From positions 1 to 49,128 of the forward strand of contig JAAQTN010000040.1 of the NCBI GenBank assembly GCA_011742915.1: 49,128 nt of DNA, in the 5' to 3' direction. Below, piece by piece: positions 39,619 through 48,101 of the stretch. A program made the position numbers and the translations under genes. The notes under the pieces are model-generated. The model searched no databases. It had not been told where the DNA came from and was given only the letters and a program-made list of their open reading frames with translations. Each line of letters begins with the position of its first letter. Within the stretch, counting starts at the first letter, position 1. The DNA comes from Billgrantia desiderata. GTDB lineage: Bacteria > Pseudomonadota > Gammaproteobacteria > Pseudomonadales > Halomonadaceae.

Positions 39619-40086
39619 ATGTCCGAGAATCCCATATCGTTACGCATGAATTTCTGGTCCGGCCTGGGCGTCGCCGCCCTCGCCGTGCTGCTGCTCACCT
39701 GGATCGTGCCCAACTACGGCGGCCGCGGTTTCGCCGTCGGCATGCATCCACGTACCCTGGCCACGCTCGGCGCCTGGGTCATGCTGGCCTGCGCCCTGGC
39801 CCTGGCCCTGCTCAGCGCCGTTGCACTGCTACGCCGGCGCCAGCCGTTCTTTCGCCTGCCCGAGCTCGGGCATCTATGGCATCAGACCTGGCCGTTTCTC
39901 TTCGTGCTGGGTTTCATCGTGCTGGTGGATCGCTTCCCGCTGACCTGGGTGGCACCGTTCATGATCGGGTCGCTGCTGCTGTTGCTGGGCGAGCGCCGCT
40001 GGCACGTGGTGCTGCTGACGGCGGTGATTCCCGCTATCGGGCTGTATGGGCTGACGGCTCATCTGATGCGCATCGGGGTGGTGTGA
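39619..40086 (+). CDS. Tripartite tricarboxylate transporter small subunit (TctB family)
   Basis: The 155-residue protein has four hydrophobic segments (GLGVAALAVLLLTWIVPNYG, TLGAWVMLACALALALLSAV, TWPFLFVLGFIVLVDR and the C-terminal GLYGLTAHLM) as in TctB. It is the poorly conserved partner of TctA. The start is uncertain: ATG 39619 and ATG 39646 both lack a strong ribosome site. It is 1 bp from tctA, so the three tct genes form one operon. Confidence 0.82.
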   Translation: MSENPISLRMNFWSGLGVAALAVLLLTWIVPNYGGRGFAVGMHPRTLATLGAWVMLACALALALLSAVALLRRRQPFFRLPELGHLWHQTWPFLFVLGFIVLVDRFPLTWVAPFMIGSLLLLLGERRWHVVLLTAVIPAIGLYGLTAHLMRIGVV

Positions 40087-40087
40087 G

Positions 40088-41608
40088 ATGATCGGGTTCG
40101 ATGCCATTCTGTCGTCCTTCGCCGCGGCGCTGCACTATGAGTCGATCGCGATCATTCTCGGCGGGGTGCTGCTGGGCTATATCGTGGGGGTGATCCCGGG
40201 GCTGAACCGGGCGGTGGCGATCGCCATCGCCATTCCGCTGACGTTCTACATGTCGGCCTATGCGGCCATCGCCTTTCTGATCGGGTTGTCCAAGGGCACC
40301 GCAGCGGGCAGTGCGGTGTCGGCGATTCTGCTCAATGCACCGGGGGAGCCGTCGTCGGCGGCGACCTGTCTGGACGGTTTTCCCATGGCGCGGGCGGGCA
40401 AGCCGCGCAAGGCGCTGAAGGTGGGCTTGCTGGCGTCGGTGGTGGGCGATCTGCTGGCGACACTGCTGTTGATTGCGGTGGCGATTCCGTTTGCTTCGGT
40501 GGCGCTGAAGTTCGGCCCGTACGAGCTGGCGGCGATTCTGATCTTTGCCTTGGTGTTCATCGCCGGCATGGCGGGGGGCTCGTTCCTCAAGGGGCTGGCG
40601 GCCGGCGGCATGGGAGTGATCCTGGGCACCGTGGGGCTCGATCCGGAGACCGGGGCGGCGCGCTTGACCTTCGGTTATGCCGAGCTGATGGAGGGGGTGC
40701 CGATCCTGCCGCTGGTGATCGGCACGCTGGCGCTGGCCGAGATGTTCGTGCAGTTGGATGAGTATCGCCGCAACAAGGGCGCCAGCGTGATCAAGCTGAG
40801 CCACGACAAGGCGGACGATCTGTCGTTCAAGGAGTTCAAGGCCACGCTACCGACGGTGTTCAAGAGCACCGGGATAGGGGCGTTCGTGGGGGCACTGCCG
40901 GGGCTAGGGCCGTCGGTGGGGGCATTCATGGCCTATGGCCTGGCCAAGCGCAGCGCCAAGGATCCGGACAGTTTCGGCAAGGGCAATCCCAACGGTATCG
41001 CGGCCGCCGAGGCGGCGGACAATGCGGTGATCCCGGCCAGCTACATTCCGCTGTTCGGCCTGGGCATTCCGGGCAGCGTCTCCGCCGCGCTGCTGGTGGG
41101 GGCGTTCATGATCCACGGCATCCAGGTGGGGCCGCTGATGCTGCGCGACCATCCCGAGATGCTGTTCACGCTGTTCTCGGGGATGATCGTGGCGAGCCTG
41201 TTGATGCTGGCGGTGGGCTGGTACGGCCTGCGCATCTTCGCCAAGGTCACCAGCGTGCCGCCGCACATCGTGATCCCGGTGGTGATCTTCCTGTGCCTGG
41301 CGGGCATCCAGGTGCAGGGCTACGGCACCTTCGGCCTGGTCACGGTGTTCGCCTTCGCCATCTTCGGCTACTTCCTCAAAAAGTTCGACTACTCCTTCGT
41401 GACCTTCCTGGTGGCCTTCATCGTCACGCCGATGCTGGAGATGAACCTGCGCCAGGCGGTGATTCTCTCCGGCGGCGACATCGCCATCCTGCTCAACCGC
41501 CCCATCGCTCTGGCCTTCGTCGTCTTCACCGCGCTGATGGCGCTGCACCTGGGCTGGAGCGGTTATCGCCAGTGGCGCCAGAAGCGCCTCAAGGCGTCGG
41601 GTAACTGA
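40088..41608 (+). CDS. Tripartite tricarboxylate transporter permease (TctA family)
   Basis: The 506-residue protein has about 12 helices and the TctA motifs: LLGYIVGVIPGLNRAVAIAI, KGTAAGSAVSAILLNAPGEPSSAAT, GALPGLGPSVGAFMAYGLAK and ASYIPLFGLGIPGSVSAALL. It is the main channel for a carboxylate taken up with a cation. The start is 1 bp after the tctB stop. Confidence 0.93.
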   Translation: MIGFDAILSSFAAALHYESIAIILGGVLLGYIVGVIPGLNRAVAIAIAIPLTFYMSAYAAIAFLIGLSKGTAAGSAVSAILLNAPGEPSSAATCLDGFPMARAGKPRKALKVGLLASVVGDLLATLLLIAVAIPFASVALKFGPYELAAILIFALVFIAGMAGGSFLKGLAAGGMGVILGTVGLDPETGAARLTFGYAELMEGVPILPLVIGTLALAEMFVQLDEYRRNKGASVIKLSHDKADDLSFKEFKATLPTVFKSTGIGAFVGALPGLGPSVGAFMAYGLAKRSAKDPDSFGKGNPNGIAAAEAADNAVIPASYIPLFGLGIPGSVSAALLVGAFMIHGIQVGPLMLRDHPEMLFTLFSGMIVASLLMLAVGWYGLRIFAKVTSVPPHIVIPVVIFLCLAGIQVQGYGTFGLVTVFAFAIFGYFLKKFDYSFVTFLVAFIVTPMLEMNLRQAVILSGGDIAILLNRPIALAFVVFTALMALHLGWSGYRQWRQKRLKASGN

Positions 41609-41676
41609 ACCACAGCCGGCAGCGACCGGCATCACCACACCACAACACAACAAGCGCAACCACGAGGTTCCAACTC

Positions 41677-42645
41677 ATGAAAATGAAACTGCTGGGTACT
41701 GCCATCCTCTCTTCCGCCATGGCCTTCGGCGCAGCCGGCATGGCCCAGGCCGACGACTTCCCGACCAAGCCGGTGACCATGGTGATCGGCTGGGGTGCCG
41801 GCGGCAGCACCGACATCCAGGGCCGCGTGCTGGCCGACATCCTCTCCGAGGAGCTCGGTCAGCCGGTCAACGTGGTCAACCAGCCGGGCGCCGGCGGCGG
41901 CGTGGCCCTGGCCCGCCTGGCCAACAGCCGTGACGAGGGCTACACCTTTGTCTTCGGCACCTCGATGACCATCACCTTCGGCCCGCTCTCCAGCGAAACC
42001 ACCTACGAGCTGGACGACTTCCGCTACGTGGCCGGCGTGACCCTCGGCCAGTCGGCCATCGTTACCGGCGAGGATCGCCCCTTCGGCGACAGCTGGGAAG
42101 AGCTGGTGGAGTACGCCCGCGAGAACCCGGGCATGAGCTATGCCACCCAGACCGCGCTGGATCGCATGATCATCGAGTACATCGCCCAGCAGGAAGGTCT
42201 CGAGCTGCGCATCGTACCCACCTCCGGCGGCGCCGGCATGGCACCGCTGATCCTCTCCGGCGACGTCGACTTCGCCTACAGCGGCGGCACCCACTCCGGC
42301 TACGCCGAGACCGGCGAGATGCCGGTGCTGCTGAGCCTGGCCGAAGATCGTCTGGTGGCGTTCCCGGATGCGCCGACCCTGCCGGAAGCCGGCTACGACA
42401 TCAATGCCGCCGAGATCCGCGTGGCCATGGTGCCGAAGAACACCCCCGACGCCCACGTCGAGCGTCTGGCCGAGGCGCTGGAAGCAGCCACCCAGGATCC
42501 GCGCTTCATCGAGATCACCGAGGAGCGCATCCTGATGCCGGTGACCTACATTGCGGAAGACGAGGTCACCCAGACCCTGCGCGATCAGGTGGAAGGCTAC
42601 CAGGCGCTGATCGAAGAGCTCGGCGGCCTGCCCGGCGAAGAGTGA
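41677..42645 (+). CDS. Tripartite tricarboxylate transporter binding protein (TctC/Bug family)
   Basis: The 322-residue protein has a signal peptide ending near AQADDFP and the Bug-family motifs VIGWGAGGSTDIQGRVLAD, VNVVNQPGAGGGVALARLA and a C-terminal DEVTQTLRDQVEGYQALI. It binds a carboxylate in the periplasm and hands it to TctA/TctB. The substrate is unknown. It follows tctA by 68 bp and ends before a hairpin. Confidence 0.92.
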   Translation: MKMKLLGTAILSSAMAFGAAGMAQADDFPTKPVTMVIGWGAGGSTDIQGRVLADILSEELGQPVNVVNQPGAGGGVALARLANSRDEGYTFVFGTSMTITFGPLSSETTYELDDFRYVAGVTLGQSAIVTGEDRPFGDSWEELVEYARENPGMSYATQTALDRMIIEYIAQQEGLELRIVPTSGGAGMAPLILSGDVDFAYSGGTHSGYAETGEMPVLLSLAEDRLVAFPDAPTLPEAGYDINAAEIRVAMVPKNTPDAHVERLAEALEAATQDPRFIEITEERILMPVTYIAEDEVTQTLRDQVEGYQALIEELGGLPGEE

Positions 42646-42686
42646 TCCTCGCCATGGCCCTGTCGTGACAGGGCCGCTCGAACGCC

Positions 42687-42710
42687 GACGCCGCCCTACG
42701 GGGCGGCGTC
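42687..42710 (+). terminator. Hairpin terminator after the tct operon
   Basis: GACGCCGCCC (42687-42696), TACG loop, GGGCGGCGTC (42701-42710): a perfect 10-bp stem with a stable tetraloop-like turn, followed by GCTGTTTGC. The T-tract is short. Confidence 0.7.
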
Positions 42711-42758
42711 GCTGTTTGCATGGGCGGTTGGCATGGACAGGAGACTTGGGTGGCGAGT

Positions 42759-43292
42759 TCAGTCGCCCAGTGCACTCAGGCGGTCGGCCTGGATCACCTC
42801 GATCCAGTAGCCGTCCACGTCCTTGACGAAGATGACGTCCTTCATCTTGCCCTGGTCCGAGCGCTTGACGAAAGTGACGTCGTTGGCATCGAACCACGCC
42901 TCGGCGGCATCGAGATCGGGCACCGAAAAGCAGATGTGGCCGAAGCCCTGGGGCTGGGCATTGCCGTCGTGATAGGCGAAGTCGTCCTGGCTCTCGGTGC
43001 CCCAGTTGTGGGTCAGCTCCAGCAGCCCCGTCTGGCTGAAGGTCCAGACCGTGCGCTCGCCCTGGTCCTCCGGCACCTGCTCGCCGTCATCCAGCCTGGC
43101 CAGGAAGTAGAGCGAGAAGCTCATCTCCTCGAAGTCGAGCCGGCGCATGACTCGCATGCCGAACACCCGCGTGTAGAAGGCCAGCGCCTTTTCCGGGTCT
43201 TTCACCCGCAGCATGGTGTGATTGAGACGAAAGCCCTGCGAATCGGCCGTCGGTGTCTGCACACCGGGGTGCTGCTCTCCCTTGAAGCTCAT
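42759..43292 (-). CDS. gloA: Lactoylglutathione lyase (glyoxalase I)
   Basis: The 177-residue protein has the metal ligands of glyoxalase I in family order: His in FRLNHTMLRVKDPEKAL, Glu in GLLELTHNWG, His in GFGHICFSVPD and Glu in GYWIEVIQ. It turns the methylglyoxal-glutathione adduct into S-lactoylglutathione. ATG 43292 follows AAAGGAG; upstream in-frame sequence is not family-like. The N-terminal ~20-residue extension (MSFKGEQHPGVQTPTADSQG) resembles the longer Zn-type forms. Confidence 0.94.
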   Translation of the reverse strand: MSFKGEQHPGVQTPTADSQGFRLNHTMLRVKDPEKALAFYTRVFGMRVMRRLDFEEMSFSLYFLARLDDGEQVPEDQGERTVWTFSQTGLLELTHNWGTESQDDFAYHDGNAQPQGFGHICFSVPDLDAAEAWFDANDVTFVKRSDQGKMKDVIFVKDVDGYWIEVIQADRLSALGD

Positions 43293-43436
43293 GCGTTTCT
43301 CCTTTGGTGTCGCTGTCATCTTGCTCGTCATCAGGATGATGCGGATCGTTACGACGTTTTTCCAGCCGTCGGCAGCTGTCATGCCCTTCGGATCGCGCTA
43401 AAGTAGGAAAAGCACCGCCATGAAGAGCGACCGCCC

Positions 43437-43967
43437 ATGCCGACCTCATCCAGGCTAGAACAGGTAGCGCCAGGGGCCTTTCACAGTGCCGTCGGGCATT
43501 TGCTGCGCCATCTGACCTGGCTGCTGGCACTGACCCTGCTGGCCGGCTGCGCCAGCCGCGATATCGACACTCACGATCCGAGCCGCGGCCCGGACGCTCT
43601 CTCCATCGAGCGGGCGCTGATCCTGGCCACGGCCAAGAATGCGCTGGGCACCCCTTATCGCTTCGGTGGCAATACCCCTGAAGGCCTCGACTGCTCGGGC
43701 CTGGTGGAGATGGCCTACCGGGCGGCAGGCATTCAGGTGCCGCGCACCGCCGACGAGCAGTTTCGTGCCCTGCCGGCGGTGCGTCAGGCCCAGCCAGGCG
43801 ACCTGCTGTTCTTCGGCGACCGCCGCAAGGCAACCCATGTGGGCATCTACCGCGGCAACGGCCAGATGATTCACGCCCCGGGCAGCGGGCGCGAGGTCAC
43901 CAGCGTGCCGTTGCACATCGACTACTGGCAGCAACGGTTTCTGGGTGCCGCCGGCCCAGCCCCCTAA
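43437..43967 (+). CDS. NlpC/P60-family cell wall hydrolase lipoprotein
   Basis: The 176-residue protein has a lipoprotein-like leader with LLAGC (Cys38) and a C-terminal NlpC/P60 domain with Cys86 (GLDCSGLVEMAY), His134 (THVGIYRG) and His146 (MIHAPGSG) as catalytic residues. These enzymes cut peptidoglycan stem peptides. The leader before the lipobox is long (37 residues); the true start could be later, but no other good start codon is seen. Confidence 0.88.
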   Translation: MPTSSRLEQVAPGAFHSAVGHLLRHLTWLLALTLLAGCASRDIDTHDPSRGPDALSIERALILATAKNALGTPYRFGGNTPEGLDCSGLVEMAYRAAGIQVPRTADEQFRALPAVRQAQPGDLLFFGDRRKATHVGIYRGNGQMIHAPGSGREVTSVPLHIDYWQQRFLGAAGPAP

Positions 43968-44106
43968 GCTTTGTCCGAAAAGTCGTCGAGCGACGGTCAG
44001 ACAAGGCAAAAATCGGTGAAAAGACGGAGTTTACGCGGTGTAAATGAGTACTTTGAGCCGAGTTTTAACGCCGTATGACCGAGCGCAGACAGTTTTCAGA
44101 CAAAGC
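43968..44106. repeat. 139-bp MITE-like element with 14-bp terminal inverted repeats
   Basis: GCTTTGTCCGAAAA (43968-43981) pairs with TTTTCAGACAAAGC (44093-44106), one mismatch in 14 bp. The interior has smaller inverted pairs (TTTACGCGGTGTAAA near 44030-44044) and no coding sequence. It overlaps the last base or so after the NlpC/P60 stop and separates that gene from thiE. It is likely non-autonomous. No second copy was found in this window. Confidence 0.7.
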
Positions 44107-44160
44107 GTAGCCTCATCGCTCTGGTAAGATGAGTAGCTTTCCAATCGCATTGGTGATGCC

Positions 44161-44778
44161 ATGCCGCTCGATCTTTCCCTCTATCTGGTAACCGACCCCG
44201 AGCTCTGCGCCCGCCACGGGCTGGTGGAGACAGTGGTGGCTGCGGTGCGTGGCGGTGTCACCGTGGTACAGCTGCGCGACAAGCACGCCTCCGACGACGA
44301 GATGATCGATCAGGCGCGCCGTCTCAAGGCGGCCCTGGCCGGCAGCGGCGTGCCGCTGATCGTCAACGACCGGCTGAGGGTGGCGCTGGAAAGCGGGGCC
44401 GACGGCCTGCACATGGGTCAGGACGATGGCGACGTGGCGGCAGCCCGCGCCGCGCTGGGTGAGCACGCCATCCTCGGGCTCTCGGTGCAGAACCATGAGC
44501 AGCTTTCGCGCCTCGACCCGGCCGCCCTCGACTACCTCGGCTTCGGCCCGGTGTTCGCCACCTCGACCAAGCGCAACCACGCCACCCCGCTCGGCTTCGA
44601 CGGCCTGGCCGCCCTGGTGGCGGCAAGCCCGCTGCCGGCCGTGGCCATCGGCGGCCTCAAGGCGAAGCATGCCGCCGCGGTGCGTGCCGCGGGAGCCAAA
44701 GGGCCGGCGGTGGTATCGGCAATCTGCGGACAACCGGACGCCGAGGCCGCCGCCAGGGCGTTCTTCGCCAAAGCCTAG
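44161..44778 (+). CDS. thiE: Thiamine phosphate synthase
   Basis: The 205-residue TIM-barrel protein has the ThiE motifs VVQLRDKHASD, LIVNDRLRVALESGADGLHMGQDD, GFGPVFATSTKRNH and AIGGLKAKHAAAV. It joins the thiazole and pyrimidine phosphates to form thiamine phosphate. It stands alone here, with the MITE-like element upstream. ATG 44161 gives the family N terminus (LDLSLYLVTD). Confidence 0.94.
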   Translation: MPLDLSLYLVTDPELCARHGLVETVVAAVRGGVTVVQLRDKHASDDEMIDQARRLKAALAGSGVPLIVNDRLRVALESGADGLHMGQDDGDVAAARAALGEHAILGLSVQNHEQLSRLDPAALDYLGFGPVFATSTKRNHATPLGFDGLAALVAASPLPAVAIGGLKAKHAAAVRAAGAKGPAVVSAICGQPDAEAAARAFFAKA

Positions 44779-44828
44779 AGAAAAGCGTGCGAGGAAAACA
44801 GCAAGTGGCAGCCTGAGGCGAGTGAGCC

Positions 44829-45311
44829 TCAGGCGTCACGGCGCCCCTGTTCGCGGGTGTAGCGCTGCATGATCTCCAGGGTTTCCTGGCTGACGTGATG
44901 CTCCATACCTTCGGCATCGATGCGCGCGGTGCGGTCGCTGACGCCGAGGGCGCGCAGGAACTGCAGCACGATGGCATGGCGCTGATGCGACATGGCCGCC
45001 ATCGCCTCGCCCTTCTCGGTCAGGAACAGCGAACGGTAGGGCTTGCTGGATACCAGTCCCAACGATTTGAGCCGGGTGACGGTCTTCGACACCGTAGCCT
45101 GACTGACCCCCATGCGAGCGGCGATATCCGTCGAGCGCGCCTCGCCCTGATGCTCGAGCAGATCGGCGATCAATTCCACGTAGTCTTCGAGAAGTTCGGT
45201 TTCGTGGGCGTTGCGCACGGCGGCGTACTGCTGCGCATGCTGGTCGCTGGGCGGCAGGGCATCCGCCTTGCACAGGCGATCCGGGGTCACGTCGTTCGGC
45301 GAGTCGGTCAT
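44829..45311 (-). CDS. mntR: Manganese-responsive repressor MntR (DtxR family)
   Basis: The 160-residue protein follows E. coli MntR: ELLEDYVELIADLLEHQGEA, the winged helix RMGVSQATVSKTVTRLKSLG and the metal-binding AEGMEHHVSQETLE with the paired His. With Mn bound it represses Mn uptake genes. ATG 45311 matches the family length; the upstream extension lacks support. It is divergent from a Mn-type ABC importer, with possible MntR sites between them. Confidence 0.93.
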   Translation of the reverse strand: MTDSPNDVTPDRLCKADALPPSDQHAQQYAAVRNAHETELLEDYVELIADLLEHQGEARSTDIAARMGVSQATVSKTVTRLKSLGLVSSKPYRSLFLTEKGEAMAAMSHQRHAIVLQFLRALGVSDRTARIDAEGMEHHVSQETLEIMQRYTREQGRRDA

Positions 45312-45383
45312 CGCGCCAATATAGCCAAAGTGCTCATAGGGCAGCAACAAGACCTCGATAGAGATTTCCTACTACTCTACAAG

Positions 45384-45397
45384 TTAACCTTGGCTAA
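45384..45397 (+). promoter_or_regulatory. Candidate MntR operator before the Mn importer
   Basis: TTAACC (45384-45389), TT, GGCTAA (45392-45397) form a dyad with one mismatch, ~80 bp before the binding-protein gene. A second related sequence, ATAGCCAAAGTGCTCAT (45321-45337), resembles the E. coli MntR box (ATAGC..GCTAT core) and lies next to the mntR start, possibly for autoregulation. Assignment rests on symmetry and position only. Confidence 0.5.
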
Positions 45398-45475
45398 AAT
45401 ACTGTCTATGCGCTTACAAATTCACCAGAACGTAACAACTGCCTTTCAACGCCTGGCCACAGAGGAGAGTGACCG

Positions 45476-46393
45476 ATGCCGACCCCCAAGGGCTTCCTGC
45501 TGCTCAGCGCGTTTGCGTTTGCCTTCGCCATGTCGACCTCGGCCCAGGCCGAAGAGCCGCCCCTGAAGGTGGCGGCCACTTTTTCCGTGATCGGCGACCT
45601 GGTGCGCGACGTGGCGGGTGACGACGCCGATGTCACGGTGCTCACACCGGTAGGGGCGGAGGTCCACGAGTGGGAGCTGATTCCGAGCAACTTCATCGCG
45701 CTCGAAGAGGCCGAGGTGGTGTTCTACAACGGTTACGGCCTGGAGCAGTGGCTCTCTCAGATCAACGCCACGGTCGGCAGCGGCGTGCCGGTGGTCGCCT
45801 TGGCCGAGGAGAGCGGCTATACCACTCAGCCGATCGCCACCGGCGAATACGCCGGCGAGGTCGACCCGCACATGTGGATGGACCCACGCGCCGCGGCGGC
45901 ATACGTGGGCGTGATCGCCGATACGCTTGCCGAGGCCCGACCCGACGCCGCAGACGCCTTCCAGGCGCGCGCCGAGGCCCTGCAGGAGTCGCTGCATGCG
46001 TTGCACAAGGAGCTGCTGGAGACGCTGGCAGACATTCCCGAGGAACGGCGCCTGCTGATCACCAGCGAAGCGGCCTTCGTCTACTTCGCCGATGCCTTCG
46101 GCTTCGAGCACGACGGCATCTGGGGCACCAACGCCGAGGAAGAGGGCTCGCCGCGCCAGATCATGCGCATCGTCGATCTGATCGAGGAGAAGCGGCCAGC
46201 CGCCATCTTTTGGGAGAGCACCATTTCCGACCGCCACGTGCGCAGCGTGGCCGACGAGACCGAGGTAGAAATCGCCGGCCCTCTCTACGTCGATTCCCTC
46301 AGCGAACCGGACGGCGCAGCACCCGACTACGCCGGCATGCTGCGCCACAACGTCGGGCTGCTGCGCGAGGCCCTGGGAGGCACTCATGAGTGA
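45476..46393 (+). CDS. Manganese-type periplasmic metal-binding protein (MntA/SitA-like)
   Basis: The 305-residue protein has a signal peptide cut after AQA and cluster A-I ligands His64 (AEVHEWELIP), His132 (VDPHMWMDP), Glu198 (ITSEAAFVYF) and Asp273 (LYVDSLSEP). Glu at the third position, instead of the His in the ZnuA of this window, is the pattern of Mn/Fe-type proteins, and there is no His-rich loop. It heads an ABC operon divergent from mntR. Confidence 0.9.
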   Translation: MPTPKGFLLLSAFAFAFAMSTSAQAEEPPLKVAATFSVIGDLVRDVAGDDADVTVLTPVGAEVHEWELIPSNFIALEEAEVVFYNGYGLEQWLSQINATVGSGVPVVALAEESGYTTQPIATGEYAGEVDPHMWMDPRAAAAYVGVIADTLAEARPDAADAFQARAEALQESLHALHKELLETLADIPEERRLLITSEAAFVYFADAFGFEHDGIWGTNAEEEGSPRQIMRIVDLIEEKRPAAIFWESTISDRHVRSVADETEVEIAGPLYVDSLSEPDGAAPDYAGMLRHNVGLLREALGGTHE

Positions 46394-47177
46394 CACGGCA
46401 CCGGCGCTCGAGGCACGCCGCCTCAGCGCGGCCTATCACCAGCACCCCGTGCTGGAAGACGTCACCCTGGCACTACCGCAGGGCGAGTGGACCGCCATCG
46501 TGGGGCCCAACGGGGCGGGCAAGTCGAGCCTGCTCAAGCTGGTGATCGGCGGCCTCACGCCGCTGCGCGGCGAGCTGCGTATCCTTGGCGAAAGCCCAGC
46601 GGTACAGCGCAGGGCCGGCCATATCGCCTACATGGCGCAGCAGGAGCACATGGAGTGGGAGTTTCCCATTTCGGTACGCGAGACGGTGCTGACCGGCCGC
46701 TACGGCCTGATGCGCCAGGACCCACTGTGGCAGCGCCTGCTGCCGCGCCACTGGGCCAACCCCAGCCACCGCCAGGCCGTGGAAGCCGCGCTGGATGCCG
46801 TCGACATGGCCGAGCATGCCGAGCGCCCCATCGGCGAGCTGTCCGGCGGCCAGAAGAAGCGCGTGCTGCTGGCCCGCGCGCTGGCACAGCAGGCCAGCAT
46901 CCTGCTGCTCGACGAGCCGCTGGCCGGGGTCGATCCGCCCAGCGAGGCGCTGATTCTCGCCACTCTGGAGCGTCAGCGCGACGCGGGCCGCACCGTCATC
47001 ATGGTCACCCATGACATGCCCAGCGCACGTCGCCATGCCGACCGCGTGCTGCTGATCAATCGTCAGGTCGTCGGCATGGGTACACCGGAAGAGATGCTCA
47101 GCGACGCCATGCTGGCCCGCCTGGCGGTAGGAGCGGCCTCCGGCTCTGCCTACGGGGGTGCACGTGCCGCAGCTTGA
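46386..47177 (+). CDS. Manganese ABC transporter ATP-binding protein (MntB/SitB-like)
   Basis: The 263-residue ATPase has Walker A VGPNGAGKSSLL, Q-loop YMAQQEHMEWEFPISVRE, signature GELSGGQKKRVLLARA, Walker B ILLLDEPLAGVDP and VTHDMPSARR. The QQEHMEWEFPISV segment is usual for Mn/Zn-type ABC ATPases. It overlaps the end of the binding-protein gene by 8 bp and the permease start by 20 bp, so all three are co-translated. Confidence 0.92.
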   Translation: MSDTAPALEARRLSAAYHQHPVLEDVTLALPQGEWTAIVGPNGAGKSSLLKLVIGGLTPLRGELRILGESPAVQRRAGHIAYMAQQEHMEWEFPISVRETVLTGRYGLMRQDPLWQRLLPRHWANPSHRQAVEAALDAVDMAEHAERPIGELSGGQKKRVLLARALAQQASILLLDEPLAGVDPPSEALILATLERQRDAGRTVIMVTHDMPSARRHADRVLLINRQVVGMGTPEEMLSDAMLARLAVGAASGSAYGGARAAA

Positions 47178-48090
47178 GACGTTGGCCCAGGTGATCGATG
47201 GCCTGATCGCCCTGCTGATGCTGGTGGTGAACCTGCTGCCCGAGCCGCTGGCCGCGCCCTTCGAGTACCGTTTCATGCAGCGCGCCCTGCTCACCTCGGT
47301 GCTGGTGGGAGCGATCTGCGGCCTGCTCTCCTGCTACGTGGTGCTCAAGCGCTGGTCGCTGCTGGGCGATGCCATCTCCCATGCGGTGCTGCCCGGGGTG
47401 GCCATCGCCTACCTGCTGGGCTGGCCGTTCTTCATCGGCGCCTTCGTCACCGGCGCGCTGACCTCGCTGGGCATCGGCGCGCTGGAGCGCCATACCCGGA
47501 TCAAGGCGGATGCGGCCATGGGCCTGATGTTCACCGCTGCCTTTGCCTTGGGCATCGTGATCATCAGCAAGATCGCCACCAGCACCCACCTGATGCATAT
47601 TCTGTTCGGCAACGTGCTGGGCGTGCAGACCACCGCGCTGATGCTGACGCTGGCGGCAAGCCTGGTGACCGTGCTGACCATCTGGCTCGCCTATCGACCG
47701 CTGCTGCTCTACACCTTCGATCCGCAGCAGGCCCAGGCGCTGGGCTTCAATACCAGCTTCATCCACTACGGCCTGATCCTGCTGCTGACCCTGACCATCG
47801 TCGCCAGCCTGGAGACCGTGGGCATCATCCTGGTGGTGGCGATGCTGATCACCCCGGGCGCCACGGCCCACCTGCTGACCGACCGCTTCCCGCTAATGCT
47901 GGCGATCTCGGTCGCCGTCGGCGTCATCTCTGCCGTGGTGGGGCTGGTGCTTTCAGTGTCGCTGGACGTCGCCTCGGGCGGCGCCATCGTACTGGTGGCT
48001 TCCGGCCTGTTCCTCGTCGCCCTGCTGGCGGCCCCCAAGCACGGCCTGGTGGCGCGCCAGTGGCGGCGCTGGCGCCTGAATCGGGTTTAG
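47158..48090 (+). CDS. Manganese ABC transporter permease (MntC/SitC-like)
   Basis: The 310-residue protein has eight or nine helices and the ABC-3 motif VVLKRWSLLGDAISHAVLPGVA. A later segment LLTLTIVASLETVGIILVVA is typical of SitC/MntB permeases. The start is GTG 47158 (or GTG 47164), inside the ATPase gene. It completes the Mn importer. Confidence 0.9.
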   Translation: MHVPQLETLAQVIDGLIALLMLVVNLLPEPLAAPFEYRFMQRALLTSVLVGAICGLLSCYVVLKRWSLLGDAISHAVLPGVAIAYLLGWPFFIGAFVTGALTSLGIGALERHTRIKADAAMGLMFTAAFALGIVIISKIATSTHLMHILFGNVLGVQTTALMLTLAASLVTVLTIWLAYRPLLLYTFDPQQAQALGFNTSFIHYGLILLLTLTIVASLETVGIILVVAMLITPGATAHLLTDRFPLMLAISVAVGVISAVVGLVLSVSLDVASGGAIVLVASGLFLVALLAAPKHGLVARQWRRWRLNRV

Positions 48091-48101
48091 CTAAATCGGA
48101 A

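Noticed and set aside
44829..45350. MntR start at TTG 45350
   Set aside because: No ribosome site and 13 residues longer than the family pattern; ATG 45311 preferred.
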